NCBI RefSeq assembly: GCF_903166585.1
Contig: NZ_CAESCM010000014.1
Span: forward strand, 116,099 to 180,098
Reading direction: 5' to 3'
Source: Pedobacter ghigonis
Lineage (GTDB): Bacteria > Bacteroidota > Bacteroidia > Sphingobacteriales > Sphingobacteriaceae
DNA: 64,000 nt
Shown: positions 37,301 through 45,715 of the stretch, piece by piece
Numbering within the stretch: position 1 is the stretch's first letter
Layout: each line of letters starts with the position of its first letter
Notes under the pieces: generated by a model
What the model was told of the DNA's origin: nothing
The model's database searches: none
What the model saw: the letters and a program-made list of their open reading frames with translations, nothing else
Position numbers and translations under genes: made by a program

Positions 37301-37471
37301 TTTAAAAGCATGCGCTTATCGCTAATTGGTAGAAACTTATTCTATTTCTACAAAAAAGCACCTTACGATCCTGAGGTAACGATGTCGACCGGTAATGGTT
37401 TATCGGGTATAGATGTATTTAACCAGCCTGTAACCAGAAGCTTTGGTTTTAACCTTAATGTTTTATTTTAA
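34355..37471 (+). CDS. SusC/RagA TonB-linked transporter
   Basis: 1038 residues. Signal peptide, then a carboxypeptidase-like domain (IKGTVKDASGLTVPGVTVNI; FSFIGYQTKEVTVG), the TonB box region ELETVVVTALGIKRSEKS, a plug (LNGKVAGMTISPSTSGVGGS; LYVIDGVPISNNG; ASAAALYGSQAQNGVILITT) and a barrel ending TRSFGFNLNVLF. There is no STN domain, so it is not under FecR/ECF control. With the SusD 11 bases downstream and the surface GH18 lipoprotein it should import glycans released from glycoproteins. Confidence 0.95.
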   Translation: MSMKRSLQLTCLLLYASAGLYAAETVNNALPLTSLSAHYQEQIKGTVKDASGLTVPGVTVNIKGTKVNTQTNANGQYNIAAKAGDVLVFSFIGYQTKEVTVGTDNTIDVILANDSKELETVVVTALGIKRSEKSLTYTTQQVGGEELNKVKSPNLVNSLNGKVAGMTISPSTSGVGGSAKVILRGSRSVSGNNQPLYVIDGVPISNNGNANAQQNSVFGGGQDGGDGISNLNPDDIESLTVLEGASAAALYGSQAQNGVILITTKQGKAGKTQIGFSSSLTFDKIAYKPEFQNSYGPASANTRDSWGAAINNSTDNLDQFFQTGTNATNSINFSGGSEIAQTYFSYANTYASGIQEGNKLNRHNINLRETAKFLNNKLTVDGNVNYINQRINNSPSIGLYNNPLVGLYLFPRGVDITPYKDNYLLANNVGTARQNWLGGSADINQNPWWLTNLNPNTAIRNRFLLSGSVKYEFTPWLNLQVRGNIDRSTDDFENRRYSGINGNFNSNGRGYLSQNTQTFIQKYADAILNVTVPMKGSDFKINGLIGGSINDQKTSGLSLAGDLAAVDLFTPNNTIVATAGNYTSDVLSTTKASDAFHSQLQAVFANANLSYKDWAFLTLTGRNDWSSNLSFTPNVSYFYPSVGLSFVVSQMVKLPEAITFAKIRGTYAEVGNTVPAYLTFIQNTLGNGGALTINTNRAFAELKPERTKSFEIGTDMRFLANRINFSFTYYKTNTKNQYIPVKPAPSGLVATGYLNAGDVQNQGLQFTLGADVLKGDGLNWNTAINGSLNRNKIIDVAASQGLNSIDLTGGGNNAYISRIAVGGSYGDIYGYTLQKDASGRIVFSGDGTAANPYFPIKSADYSLIANANPRFQLGWNNSFNYKDFSLSFLVDGKFGGKVLSLTEALMDQAGASKVTGDARAQGGVKIDGVDASGKAVSATINPQTYYSFLGDRNGVTGEYVYSATVVRLREASLGYNLPLKGTFKSMRLSLIGRNLFYFYKKAPYDPEVTMSTGNGLSGIDVFNQPVTRSFGFNLNVLF

Positions 37472-37482
37472 TCCGCACAAAA

Positions 37483-39120
37483 ATGAAATCGATATATCAT
37501 CCAGCATACCATAAAATTAAAGGTTTATCTTTAGTTTTATTGGCTACAGCAGCCCTGAACTCGGGTTGTAAAAAGAACTTCGAAAGTTTTAATACCAACG
37601 ATAATTTACCTACAACCGAGCAGAGTTTAGCTTTGTTAAAATCGGCAATAGGCCCGATTCAACAGAATATATTTTCCAATTACCAGATTGCACAGAACTT
37701 AAGCTCTGACGCTTATAGTGGTTATATGATGGCCCCAACACCATTTGGTGGCGGTATCAATAACATGAATTATGCGCTTAACAATGGATGGAACGAAGCT
37801 GGTTTTAACGATCAGTACACCAATGTAATGGCACCTATTTCTAAAATTGCCATATCGCCTTTAAAAACAACAGCTCCCGAATCGTGGGGAATCTCACTTT
37901 TGGTACAGGTAATTGCCATGGACCGCGTAACGGATAAATTTGGTCCGATACCTTACACACAAGCTGGTAAATCGCTGATTTCGCAAGCTTACGACGACCA
38001 GAAAACAATTTATACCGAGTTTTTTAAACAAATTGATACGGCAGCCAATAACCTGCAAGCCTTTGTAACTGCCAATCCGGGTAAAAAAGCCTATTTCGAT
38101 TCTGGCGACCTGGTTTATGGTGGTGACGCTGTAAAATGGCTTAAACTGGCCAACTCGTTAAGATTGCGTTTAGCCATGCGTATTGTTAAAGTTGATCCGG
38201 CTACGGCAAAATTACAGGCCGAAAAAGCAATGGCTGCAACCGGAGGCTTAATGACTATTGCCAGCGACAATGCTGCGGTGGCACAATCGGGTAACAGAAA
38301 TAACGACCTTTGGAATGTAACCGTAAACTACGAAGGCGATAACGCCATGGGGGCAGCTTTACAATCGTACCTGGTAGGTTATTCAGATCCGCGCTTACCG
38401 ATCTATTGTACACCTGCAACCGATCCTTTGTTTGCCGGTCAGTACATTGGTATCCGTTCGGGAGCCAATACTTCTTTTAATGGTTTAGGTAAAGCCGGTT
38501 ATAAAACCTATTCGAGCTTAAATGCCACTACGCCTGACAATGCAAAGGCACCAATTGGCCAGAAAGCGCCGCAAATTTTAATGACAGCTGCCGAAGTATG
38601 GTTCTTAAAAGCGGAAGCAGCTTTACGCGGCTGGACAGGAGCTGGTGATGCACAAACCAATTATGAAACAGGTATCACTACTTCTATGCAACAATGGAAT
38701 GTTGCTACAGGCAGCTACCTGGCCGATGCAGTTAGCAAACCAACAGCTTATGTAGATCCGAAAAACCCAGCCAATAATGCGGCAGCTGTAAGTACCATTA
38801 CTGTTAAATGGGATGGAACAGCATCGAACGAAGTTAAATTGGAACGCATTATTACACAAAAATGGATTGCTATTTTTCCTGACGGGGCAGAGGCATGGGC
38901 CGATTTCCGCAGAACAGGCTATCCTAAATTATTTACTGTAGCCAATAACTACAGCGGTGGAACAATCAATACACAAACACAAATCCGCAGGTTGCCTTAT
39001 CCAACAGCAGAGTATGGCAATGGTAACAAAGATGAGGTACGCAAAGCAGTTACTTTACTTGGCGGACCAGATAACGGAGGAACCAGATTATGGTGGGATG
39101 TTAATAAAGCCAATTTTTAA
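37483..39120 (+). CDS. SusD/RagB-family lipoprotein (SusD_2 type)
   Basis: 545 residues; lipoprotein signal ending AALNSGC (Cys29). SusD_2 features: FESFNTNDNLPTTEQS, AMDRVTDKFGPIPYTQAGKS, WLKLANSLRLRLAMRIVKVD, QILMTAAEVWFLKAEAALRG and WIAIFPDGAEAWADFRRTGY. It captures the ligand for the SusC encoded just upstream. A terminator-like hairpin separates it from the GH18 gene, suggesting that the enzyme is made in a different amount. Confidence 0.95.
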   Translation: MKSIYHPAYHKIKGLSLVLLATAALNSGCKKNFESFNTNDNLPTTEQSLALLKSAIGPIQQNIFSNYQIAQNLSSDAYSGYMMAPTPFGGGINNMNYALNNGWNEAGFNDQYTNVMAPISKIAISPLKTTAPESWGISLLVQVIAMDRVTDKFGPIPYTQAGKSLISQAYDDQKTIYTEFFKQIDTAANNLQAFVTANPGKKAYFDSGDLVYGGDAVKWLKLANSLRLRLAMRIVKVDPATAKLQAEKAMAATGGLMTIASDNAAVAQSGNRNNDLWNVTVNYEGDNAMGAALQSYLVGYSDPRLPIYCTPATDPLFAGQYIGIRSGANTSFNGLGKAGYKTYSSLNATTPDNAKAPIGQKAPQILMTAAEVWFLKAEAALRGWTGAGDAQTNYETGITTSMQQWNVATGSYLADAVSKPTAYVDPKNPANNAAAVSTITVKWDGTASNEVKLERIITQKWIAIFPDGAEAWADFRRTGYPKLFTVANNYSGGTINTQTQIRRLPYPTAEYGNGNKDEVRKAVTLLGGPDNGGTRLWWDVNKANF

Positions 39121-39126
39121 GGAGCA

Positions 39127-39165
39127 GGCAGGTAGGATTTAAAACCCTATCTGCCTTTTCTTTTT
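39127..39165 (+). terminator. Hairpin between susD and the GH18 gene
   Basis: GGCAGGTAGG (39127-39136) pairs, with one wobble, with CCTATCTGCC (39146-39155), followed by TTTTCTTTTT. Possibly a partial terminator inside the locus. Confidence 0.65.
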
Positions 39166-39207
39166 ATAACCAATAAAAACAATTTCTAACCAAAAACATC
39201 AAAAATT

Positions 39208-40836
39208 ATGAGAAAATTAATGACCATGGGAGTGGCGCTTCTAGCCGTTTTCACTATTTTTTACGCCTGTAAAAAAGGAAACACCCAAAATGAAGAAACC
39301 AGCACTTTTAGCACTAAAAAAGATCTAAAAGCACTTACCAATCCATCTGCCTTAAATGCAGGGCCATTTGTTACCGCTTATGTGGAGGTAAACAGCAACA
39401 ACTTTGTAAATCCGGGTTGTTACACTTATGGTACACCAGCCAAACAATTATTCGGAATCTCTGTAATTTTTGCAGCGAATATCAATTCGGTTAACGGGGT
39501 ACCTACATTAAGCTTTAATCCACAAGTGCAGGATGTGCTTAATTCGGGTAAAGTAGCCTACCTGCAATCGCTGGGCATAAATGTACTGCTCGATGTATTG
39601 GGCAATCATCAAAATGCCGGCTGGGGCTGTTTTACTACCTACGCCCAGGCCGATGCCTTTGCCGTTCAATGTGCCAATGCTGTGCAGCAGTATGGTTTGG
39701 ACGGTATCGATATTGACGACGAATATTCGACCTGTACAGCAAATGATGGCTCTTTGGTGCTTGCCGCTGCGGCTTTGAGGGCCAGATTGGGCAGTACAAA
39801 ACTCATTACCATGGCCGCCTTTAACCAGGCGAATTATTTTAACAGCACTTATAACGGACAAAAACTAGGCGATATACTCGATTATGTTTTTGAACAAACC
39901 TATTTTTCTACCAATTATGCCGGCAGGTTACAGCCTTATATTAACGCAGGTGTACCCAAAGCTAAACTGGGCTTAGGAACCGATTTGGGCAACGGCGACC
40001 AGACAGCGGTAGCCAATTACGTTAAAAATAACGGTTTGGCCAGTGCTATGGTGTACAATGTAGCCAATAACTCACAAACCAAACTTTCGTCTATTTCCAA
40101 TTCGTTGTATAGCTCGGCAACGGCAGTAAAACCCAATTGTATTGATGGCACCGGCACCACACCGCCTGCTAACGGTAATACTTCGCTGTTGTTTGATGGT
40201 ACCAACGAGTATTTAAATTCGAACAGTTTTAACCTGGCCGGAACAGGTTTAACCTTTGAGGGTTGGATCAGACCCAATGCCTTCAAAAGTGCTTCGCCAT
40301 ACATTTCTACCATTATGGGGATAGAAGTAAGCGATGCAAATGTAGCGCTACTGCGCCTTGGCGATGCTTCTTTAGCCAATAATAAACTTCAGTTTGTATT
40401 AAACACCGGAGGAACAACACCTAAAAAACTCAATTCGGTAACTGCGTTGAGCGCCAATACCTGGTACCATGTGGCCGCTACTTACGATGGGGCAACGATG
40501 AAAATCTATATCAATGGTGTACTCGATGCCAGTTTATCGGCTACGGGCACCATCTCGGCAAGCGGAACTTTTCAGATTTCGAGAAGTTACGATGCCAACC
40601 GCGGATTTAACGGTCTGTTTGATGAACTAAGGGTTTGGAAAACGGCGTTAACGCAAACACAGATTCAAAACAATAAATGTACCGTGGCTACCAATAGCAC
40701 AGGTTTGGAAGCCTACTGGAAATTTAACGAAGCCAGTGGTACTACTGCTGCCGATGCTACCGGGAAGGGACATACGGCTATTTTAACCAATATGGAGAGT
40801 ACCGATTGGTCTACTACTTTACCAAGCTGCCAATAG
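39208..40836 (+). CDS. Surface GH18 endo-beta-N-acetylglucosaminidase with C-terminal LamG-like domain
   Basis: 542 residues; lipoprotein signal ending FTIFYAC (Cys21). The GH18 domain (~50-310) has the catalytic DGIDIDDE at residues 165-172 with acid Glu172 in YGLDGIDIDDEYSTC. The DDEYS form resembles Endo H/Endo F-type enzymes rather than chitinases. A Thr/Pro linker (GTGTTPPANG) leads to a concanavalin/LamG-like domain (LLFDGTNEYLNSNSF; FEGWIRPNAF; WYHVAATYDGATMKIYING; FDELRVWKTALT), probably carbohydrate binding. It is predicted to cut N-linked glycans within the chitobiose core at the cell surface and hand them to the SusCD encoded upstream. Specificity among glycan types is not readable. 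Confidence 0.88.
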   Translation: MRKLMTMGVALLAVFTIFYACKKGNTQNEETSTFSTKKDLKALTNPSALNAGPFVTAYVEVNSNNFVNPGCYTYGTPAKQLFGISVIFAANINSVNGVPTLSFNPQVQDVLNSGKVAYLQSLGINVLLDVLGNHQNAGWGCFTTYAQADAFAVQCANAVQQYGLDGIDIDDEYSTCTANDGSLVLAAAALRARLGSTKLITMAAFNQANYFNSTYNGQKLGDILDYVFEQTYFSTNYAGRLQPYINAGVPKAKLGLGTDLGNGDQTAVANYVKNNGLASAMVYNVANNSQTKLSSISNSLYSSATAVKPNCIDGTGTTPPANGNTSLLFDGTNEYLNSNSFNLAGTGLTFEGWIRPNAFKSASPYISTIMGIEVSDANVALLRLGDASLANNKLQFVLNTGGTTPKKLNSVTALSANTWYHVAATYDGATMKIYINGVLDASLSATGTISASGTFQISRSYDANRGFNGLFDELRVWKTALTQTQIQNNKCTVATNSTGLEAYWKFNEASGTTAADATGKGHTAILTNMESTDWSTTLPSCQ

Positions 40837-40868
40837 TATTATTTTTAAATCAATACCCGTCTCGATTT

Positions 40869-40900
40869 GTACCGGAGCATATTTGTTCCGGTACTTTTTT
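40869..40900 (+). terminator. Rho-independent terminator of the GH18 gene
   Basis: GTACCGGA (40869-40876) pairs with TCCGGTAC (40887-40894), followed by six T. Confidence 0.9.
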
Positions 40901-41111
40901 GCTTTTATGCCTGATGTATAGCCAGCTGCTTATTATCGAAAGCTGTGGCCAGTGCGATTTACCGGGGTATGCGCTGTTTTTAGACTGTTTCTCTCCGTCT
41001 TCCCAAATCTACATACGGTAATTAGCCCTTTTTATCACGGAAAACTAACTATCCATATCGTTTTCTTTCGGTTTTTGTTAAAGTTGACTAACTTATTGTA
41101 AAACATGTCTT

Positions 41112-41336
41112 ATGATTTATACTGGAGTTGTTAAGTGGTATAATCCGATCCGTGGGTTTGGGTTTATCGTTGCTGAAGGTTGCAAAGAAATGATTTATGC
41201 AGATAATCAGCAGCTGAAAGGGTTATTTAAACCTTTACTGATAGTAGGCACAAAGGTTAAGTTTAATCTGGAAAAGGGAAATGTAGATTGCCGGGCTACA
41301 GATATTGTGGTGATCAAGCAAGAGTTTAACCCGTAA
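41112..41336 (+). CDS. Cold-shock-domain-like small protein
   Basis: 74 residues. GVVKWYNPIRGFGFIV keeps the first strand and RNP1 of a cold-shock OB fold. The RNP2 position, normally like VFVH, reads EMIYADNQQL, and the rest (GTKVKFNLEKGNVDCRATDI) follows the usual pattern. Such proteins bind single-stranded RNA or DNA and act as RNA chaperones. The altered RNP2 suggests weaker or changed binding. It is monocistronic. Confidence 0.85.
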   Translation: MIYTGVVKWYNPIRGFGFIVAEGCKEMIYADNQQLKGLFKPLLIVGTKVKFNLEKGNVDCRATDIVVIKQEFNP

Positions 41337-41639
41337 TTATACCTGTTCATCAGGAAAAAGGGCGGTTCTGTGTAAGCTGATTTGTAAAATGCTTTACGAA
41401 TATGATCTTCGGGCATGTATTGAAATAAATAAAGTAATTTACTTATAAGCAGCATATCTTCCCGTTCAGTTTTAATACATCTACCTATACCTGTCTTCAT
41501 CTGATTAACGCTCTTCCATATCTAAATTAACGCCCTTAATTAGATATGGTATGGGCAGGTTTTTATCCCTCAGGCTTTCTTCGTTTAACATTACTACCCG
41601 AACCGAAGCGGTATTTTAGCCATAAATGTTTAAATTCGA
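41337..41639. other. 303-base gap without evident features
   Basis: No ORF, hairpin or promoter I can support. Confidence 0.4.
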
Positions 41640-42173
41640 ATGGCTACAAGCTATCTATCATTTAAAAACATCCTTATGACTTTGAAAAACCTGGTACTTC
41701 TACTCAGTACTGTTTCTACAGCGCTTATTGGCGGCCTTTTTTATGCCTATTCCTGCTCGGTTTTACCCGGGCTTGCCCGTTTATCTGATCTTTCTTTTTT
41801 ACAGGCTATGCAATCCATTAACCGGGCAATTTTAAACCCATTATTTTTTATCAGCTTTATGGGTACTTTAGTATTGCTGCCCGTTTGCACCTGGCTTTTT
41901 TATGATAAGGAGCTGAATTTGTTTTTTTATTTGCTACTGGCGGCTACGCTGTTGTATGCCGGTGGGGTTTTTCTGGTCACTATGGTGGGGAATGTCCCCT
42001 TAAATAACCTTTTGGATGGTGCCAGTTTAGCTAAAATGGATGCTAACGAATTAAGTGCGCTGCGAAGTAAATTCGAGCCTGCCTGGAACATGTTTCACCG
42101 CATCAGGACTATTATTTCGTTTGTATGTATTGTTATTTTAGCTTACGCGGCATTGCTAAGCCGTACAGCTTAA
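41640..42173 (+). CDS. DUF1772-family membrane protein
   Basis: 177 residues with four hydrophobic helices: LVLLLSTVSTALIGGLFYAY, NPLFFISFMGTLVLLPVC, LFFYLLLAATLLYAGGVFLV and TIISFVCIVILAYAALL. The YAYSCSVLPGL motif after helix 1 and GNVPLNNLLD after helix 3 are typical of DUF1772, the fold of anthrone oxygenase-like proteins; bacterial members have no settled function. An alternative start is the ATG at 41676 (MTLKNLVLL), which removes a polar leader. It converges with the fucose operon. Confidence 0.8.
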   Translation: MATSYLSFKNILMTLKNLVLLLSTVSTALIGGLFYAYSCSVLPGLARLSDLSFLQAMQSINRAILNPLFFISFMGTLVLLPVCTWLFYDKELNLFFYLLLAATLLYAGGVFLVTMVGNVPLNNLLDGASLAKMDANELSALRSKFEPAWNMFHRIRTIISFVCIVILAYAALLSRTA

Positions 42174-42182
42174 ACCGATAAA

Positions 42183-42216
42183 AAACCGGAGCTGGATTTA
42201 CTCCAGGCTCCGGTTT
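42183..42216. terminator. Terminator hairpin between convergent genes
   Basis: AAACCGGAGC (42183-42192) pairs with GCTCCGGTTT (42207-42216); TGGA and TCCA extend it past a bulged G. It can serve both strands. Confidence 0.8.
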
Positions 42217-42242
42217 ACATTCATTATGGTTTATTGTTTGGT

Positions 42243-42695
42243 TTAATTCTGGTGAAAAACCTCTTCCATACTGCTCCAGGTTTCATTTTTGGCAGCTGCA
42301 TCGGGTAGTGGAATTTGAGTAGGTGCAGTTTCTTTCCACCAGCGCTGTGTAGTGGTATCTGCAGCCATCTTTTTCATATCGGCATCGAAATCTTTACCGG
42401 TATATTCGAAATAACTAAACAAGTAATACTTTTTGTCAATTTCCTTTAAGTAAATGGAATAGTTGCGGATGTTGCAGTCGGCGATTTTTTGTTTAACACC
42501 TGGCCAAATAGCAGCATGTAGCTTTTTATAGTAGCCTATTTTTTCGGGTTTTAAACCTGTTACCGAACCAAAACGCCTGATGTTTTTAGGTGTTTCTGCC
42601 GTTGCAATTGTTTCCGCTGTTTTCGACTGATTGCAGGCGGTTAAAAGCATTAAGCCTGTTGAAATGATCAAAAATCCTTCTCTGAAATTTTTCAT
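42243..42695 (-). CDS. L-rhamnose/L-fucose mutarotase-like lipoprotein
   Basis: 150 residues with a lipoprotein signal ending LMLLTAC (Cys21). The domain reads GSVTGLKPEKIGYYKKLHAA, IWPGVKQKIADCNIRNYSIY, YYLFSYFEYTGKDFDADMKK and QRWWKETAPTQIPLP, the RhaM-type ferredoxin-like mutarotase pattern with its conserved His and paired Trp. RhaM proteins interconvert alpha and beta anomers of 6-deoxy-sugars. As last gene of an L-fucose operon it probably acts on fucose, outside the inner membrane because of the signal (inference). Confidence 0.8.
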   Translation of the reverse strand: MKNFREGFLIISTGLMLLTACNQSKTAETIATAETPKNIRRFGSVTGLKPEKIGYYKKLHAAIWPGVKQKIADCNIRNYSIYLKEIDKKYYLFSYFEYTGKDFDADMKKMAADTTTQRWWKETAPTQIPLPDAAAKNETWSSMEEVFHQN

Positions 42696-42706
42696 AGCCG
42701 TTTATA

Positions 42707-44014
42707 TTAATTAATCACTGCTGTTTTTTCGATATCTCCATCCATTTCGATTGCAATAACATATTGTAAAGCGCCAGATTGGTTTTTAGGCAGGCTAAAT
42801 TTAAAATCTGCTGCGCCTTGTTCAACCGAAACTTTTTCGCCGCCCAAAATACCGGCTTTTACTGCTTTTCGCCCTGGGATATTCTTTAAGCTGATGGCAT
42901 CGGCATCGGTTTTAAGTACATGCACGAAAAGTTTGTTTCCTTTTCTGGTTGTTGCATAAGCATCGGTAGGTTGGTAGGGGCCGCCTAAAGTGCCGTAAAC
43001 TGCCTCGCTATTGGTTTTTAGCCATTGGCCAATTTCTTTGAGCCGGGTAATTTGCCTGGCTTCAATGCGGCCATCGGGCATAGGGCCTACGTTTAGCAAT
43101 AAGTTTCCGTTACCGCCAGCCGTTTTTGAAAGGATGGTTAAACAATCTTTCAGCGATTTCATTTTATCGTTTGGTTTCCATGCCCACTGGTTGCAGATGG
43201 TAAAGCAGCTTTCCCAGGGGGTATCCATATTTAAATGGCCAACAGTTTGCTCAGGGGTATCGTAATCGCCCACCATTTTCGAATGGTCGATTTTTTTGTT
43301 TTCCATAGCTGCAAATTCTTTACCTAAGCGGTTATTGATAATCACATCAGGTTTTAATTTTTTCAGGTAGCTGTACAAATCTTTACCCATTTCATCTGTC
43401 CATGGTTTCTCCCATTGTCCATCAAACCAAAGCATGTATGGATCGTAATTGGTAATCAGTTCTTTCAGCTGGTTTTTCATGTAGCTGACGTATTTGGTCA
43501 TATCGGCTTTAGGGTCGATTGTTTGGCTGGCAGAAGAATGAATCGGGTAATCGGGATGGTACCAATCGAGTACCGAATAGTAAATACAAAATTTGATACC
43601 CTGTTTTTTACAGGCTTCGTTTAAAGCGCCCACAATATCTTTTTTATAGGGGGTGTGGGCAATGTCGTATTCTGTAAATTTAGATGGCCATAAACAAAAA
43701 CCATCGTGGTGGCGGGCAGTAATGGTGAGGTATTTCATGCCAGCATCTTTTGCCGTTTTTACAATATCATCGGCATTAAACAGGGCAGGATCGAACTCTT
43801 TGTACAGGTTATCGTAATCGGTTTTCTCCACCTGTTTGTCTCTCGACCAGCCGATTTCGGTGCCACGCAAACTTACCGGCCCCCAGTGGATAAACATGCC
43901 GAAACGTTTATCCATAAAATCTTTCATTACGGCCGGGTTTGTTTTAGTTTGTGCATAGGCCAGGTTGCTCAGCAGGCCAAACAGCAGGAGATAAATAAAT
44001 TTTGTGTGTTTCAT
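42707..44014 (-). CDS. GH29 alpha-L-fucosidase
   Basis: 435 residues with a cleavable signal (LLLFGLLSNLAYAQ). GH29 hallmarks: DKRFGMFIHWGPVSLRG, MKYLTITARHHDGFCLWPSK, IKFCIYYSVLDWYHPDYP, and the nucleophile Asp198 in YMLWFDGQW. The C-terminal beta-sandwich is short. It removes alpha-linked fucose from glycans, acting in the periplasm. It is encoded with a transporter and fuconate-pathway enzymes, consistent with fucose release followed by uptake and oxidation. Confidence 0.93.
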   Translation of the reverse strand: MKHTKFIYLLLFGLLSNLAYAQTKTNPAVMKDFMDKRFGMFIHWGPVSLRGTEIGWSRDKQVEKTDYDNLYKEFDPALFNADDIVKTAKDAGMKYLTITARHHDGFCLWPSKFTEYDIAHTPYKKDIVGALNEACKKQGIKFCIYYSVLDWYHPDYPIHSSASQTIDPKADMTKYVSYMKNQLKELITNYDPYMLWFDGQWEKPWTDEMGKDLYSYLKKLKPDVIINNRLGKEFAAMENKKIDHSKMVGDYDTPEQTVGHLNMDTPWESCFTICNQWAWKPNDKMKSLKDCLTILSKTAGGNGNLLLNVGPMPDGRIEARQITRLKEIGQWLKTNSEAVYGTLGGPYQPTDAYATTRKGNKLFVHVLKTDADAISLKNIPGRKAVKAGILGGEKVSVEQGAADFKFSLPKNQSGALQYVIAIEMDGDIEKTAVIN

Positions 44015-44058
44015 GTGGTTTATTTGGTTTTGTGTTATTGATTCAATTTAGGTTTTAA

Positions 44059-45708
44059 CTATCTGAAAGCCCAGTATAATACGGCCATAATGCCCAGCAA
44101 TAAAGCAGATAAGGTTTTATAATTGCCAATACCGCTCCAGCCTTTTACCTGTAAAGGTTCCCAAAGCGATTTCCAGTAGAGTTTATTGCTTTCGGCTGTA
44201 TGTTGAACCGGGTAGATGTACGAGAATGCTACCTGCATAACTACGCAGGCGCAAAACAGGTAAAAAGCCATCATCATAAAGGGAATCTGACCGATAATGG
44301 TTTCCGGATTGAACTTGTTTACCGCAAAAACAGCAACTCCGAGTAACGAACCCAGCCATAAAGTGTATTGGGCCGATTTGGCTGATGCTTTTTTCCAGAA
44401 AACACCCAGTAAAAATACACAGGTAATGGGAGGGGCAATGTGTGCAATTACGTCGTTAATGCCTTCGAATAAACTGGTGTATTGGTTAAGCAATGGCAAT
44501 AACGCTAAGGAAACAAGTAAAGCAATTGCGGCCGATAAGCGGCCCACGGTTACCAGTTTGACATCACTCGCATTGGGTTGATATCTTTTATACAGATCGA
44601 AACTGCTTAGCGTGGCAATCGAATTTAATGCTCCGGCAATCTGGCTCATTAAACCCGATAACAAGGCTGCTACCAAAATACCCACCAAACCTTTGGGTAA
44701 TAGCTGGGTAATCATTAAGGTATAAATGCCTTTGGTGTTTAAGGTTTCTGCACCGTTTGCACCAGTTTGTTGTAAGCTGCTTAAATCCATTGCATTGCTT
44801 TTGTACAGTACGTAGGCAAACAAGCCGGGCAACACGAAAATAAAAACGGGTAAAATTTTAATGAAACCACAAAAAAGTGCTCCGGCTTTGGCGTGGTTTT
44901 CGTCTTTTGCACCTAAAGCCCGCTGTACAATGGTTTGATCGGCACACCAGTACCAGATGCCCAGAATGGGATAGCCTAAAAATACAGCCACCCATGACAG
45001 GCCACTTTTATCGCCAACCGGCCTGATCATACTTAATTTATCGGCAGCCTGATTGCTTTGTAAAACCGTGGTTAAATGGTCCCAGCTGCCAACCTTGTTC
45101 CAGGCGAACCAGGTAATGATAAGTGCCCCCGCAATTAATACCACACTTTGGATTGACTCAGTAACCACCACGGCACGCAGGCCGCCAATAATGGTGTACA
45201 GCCCCGTAAGTGCAGCAATAACCACTATACTGGTGTACATATTGATGCCGAAAAGTGTTTCGAGTACAATACCTCCTGCCAGAAAGGAAAAGGCAATGTG
45301 AATAATAATGGCCGAAATAATGGAAACAAAAGCAAGCCAATCGCGGCAGGCTTTATTGTAGCGCCTTTCTAAAAAATCGGGCAGGGTAGTTACGCCCGAC
45401 CGGATGTAGAAAGGAATAAAGAACAATGCCAGTAATATGAGTGTAAAGGCAGCCATCCATTCGAAATTACCGTTAAGCAAACCACTATCGAAACCGCTTT
45501 GGGCCAGGCTAACTAAATGCAAGCAAGAAATGTTGGTAGCAAATAAGGCAAGGCCAATCATGGGCCATTTTAAGGTTTTGCCAGCCAAAAAGTAATCGTT
45601 GGATGAACTTTCTGTTTTTTCCTTTTTACTACGTCCGCTCCATAAACCTATGGTTACAATGAACAGGATATAGGCAATGGTAATAACAATATCTATGGTA
45701 CTAATCAT
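44059..45708 (-). CDS. Sodium:solute symporter (SSS family), likely fucose uptake
   Basis: 549 residues, about 13-14 membrane helices. SSS signatures: DYFLAGKTLKWPMIGLALFA, TNISCLHLVSLAQSG, TTLPDFLERRYNKACRDWLA and GLSWVAVFLGYPILGIWYWC. SLC5-like symporters couple sugar import to sodium entry. It sits between the fucosidase (44-base gap) and fuconate dehydratase (7-base gap) genes, so L-fucose is the likely cargo (inference from context). Confidence 0.9.
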   Translation of the reverse strand: MISTIDIVITIAYILFIVTIGLWSGRSKKEKTESSSNDYFLAGKTLKWPMIGLALFATNISCLHLVSLAQSGFDSGLLNGNFEWMAAFTLILLALFFIPFYIRSGVTTLPDFLERRYNKACRDWLAFVSIISAIIIHIAFSFLAGGIVLETLFGINMYTSIVVIAALTGLYTIIGGLRAVVVTESIQSVVLIAGALIITWFAWNKVGSWDHLTTVLQSNQAADKLSMIRPVGDKSGLSWVAVFLGYPILGIWYWCADQTIVQRALGAKDENHAKAGALFCGFIKILPVFIFVLPGLFAYVLYKSNAMDLSSLQQTGANGAETLNTKGIYTLMITQLLPKGLVGILVAALLSGLMSQIAGALNSIATLSSFDLYKRYQPNASDVKLVTVGRLSAAIALLVSLALLPLLNQYTSLFEGINDVIAHIAPPITCVFLLGVFWKKASAKSAQYTLWLGSLLGVAVFAVNKFNPETIIGQIPFMMMAFYLFCACVVMQVAFSYIYPVQHTAESNKLYWKSLWEPLQVKGWSGIGNYKTLSALLLGIMAVLYWAFR

Positions 45709-45715
45709 GGGCTGT

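Noticed and set aside
40806..41021. 71-codon plus-strand ORF after the GH18 gene
   Set aside because: It runs through the GH18 stop and its terminator hairpin, with no protein-like pattern.
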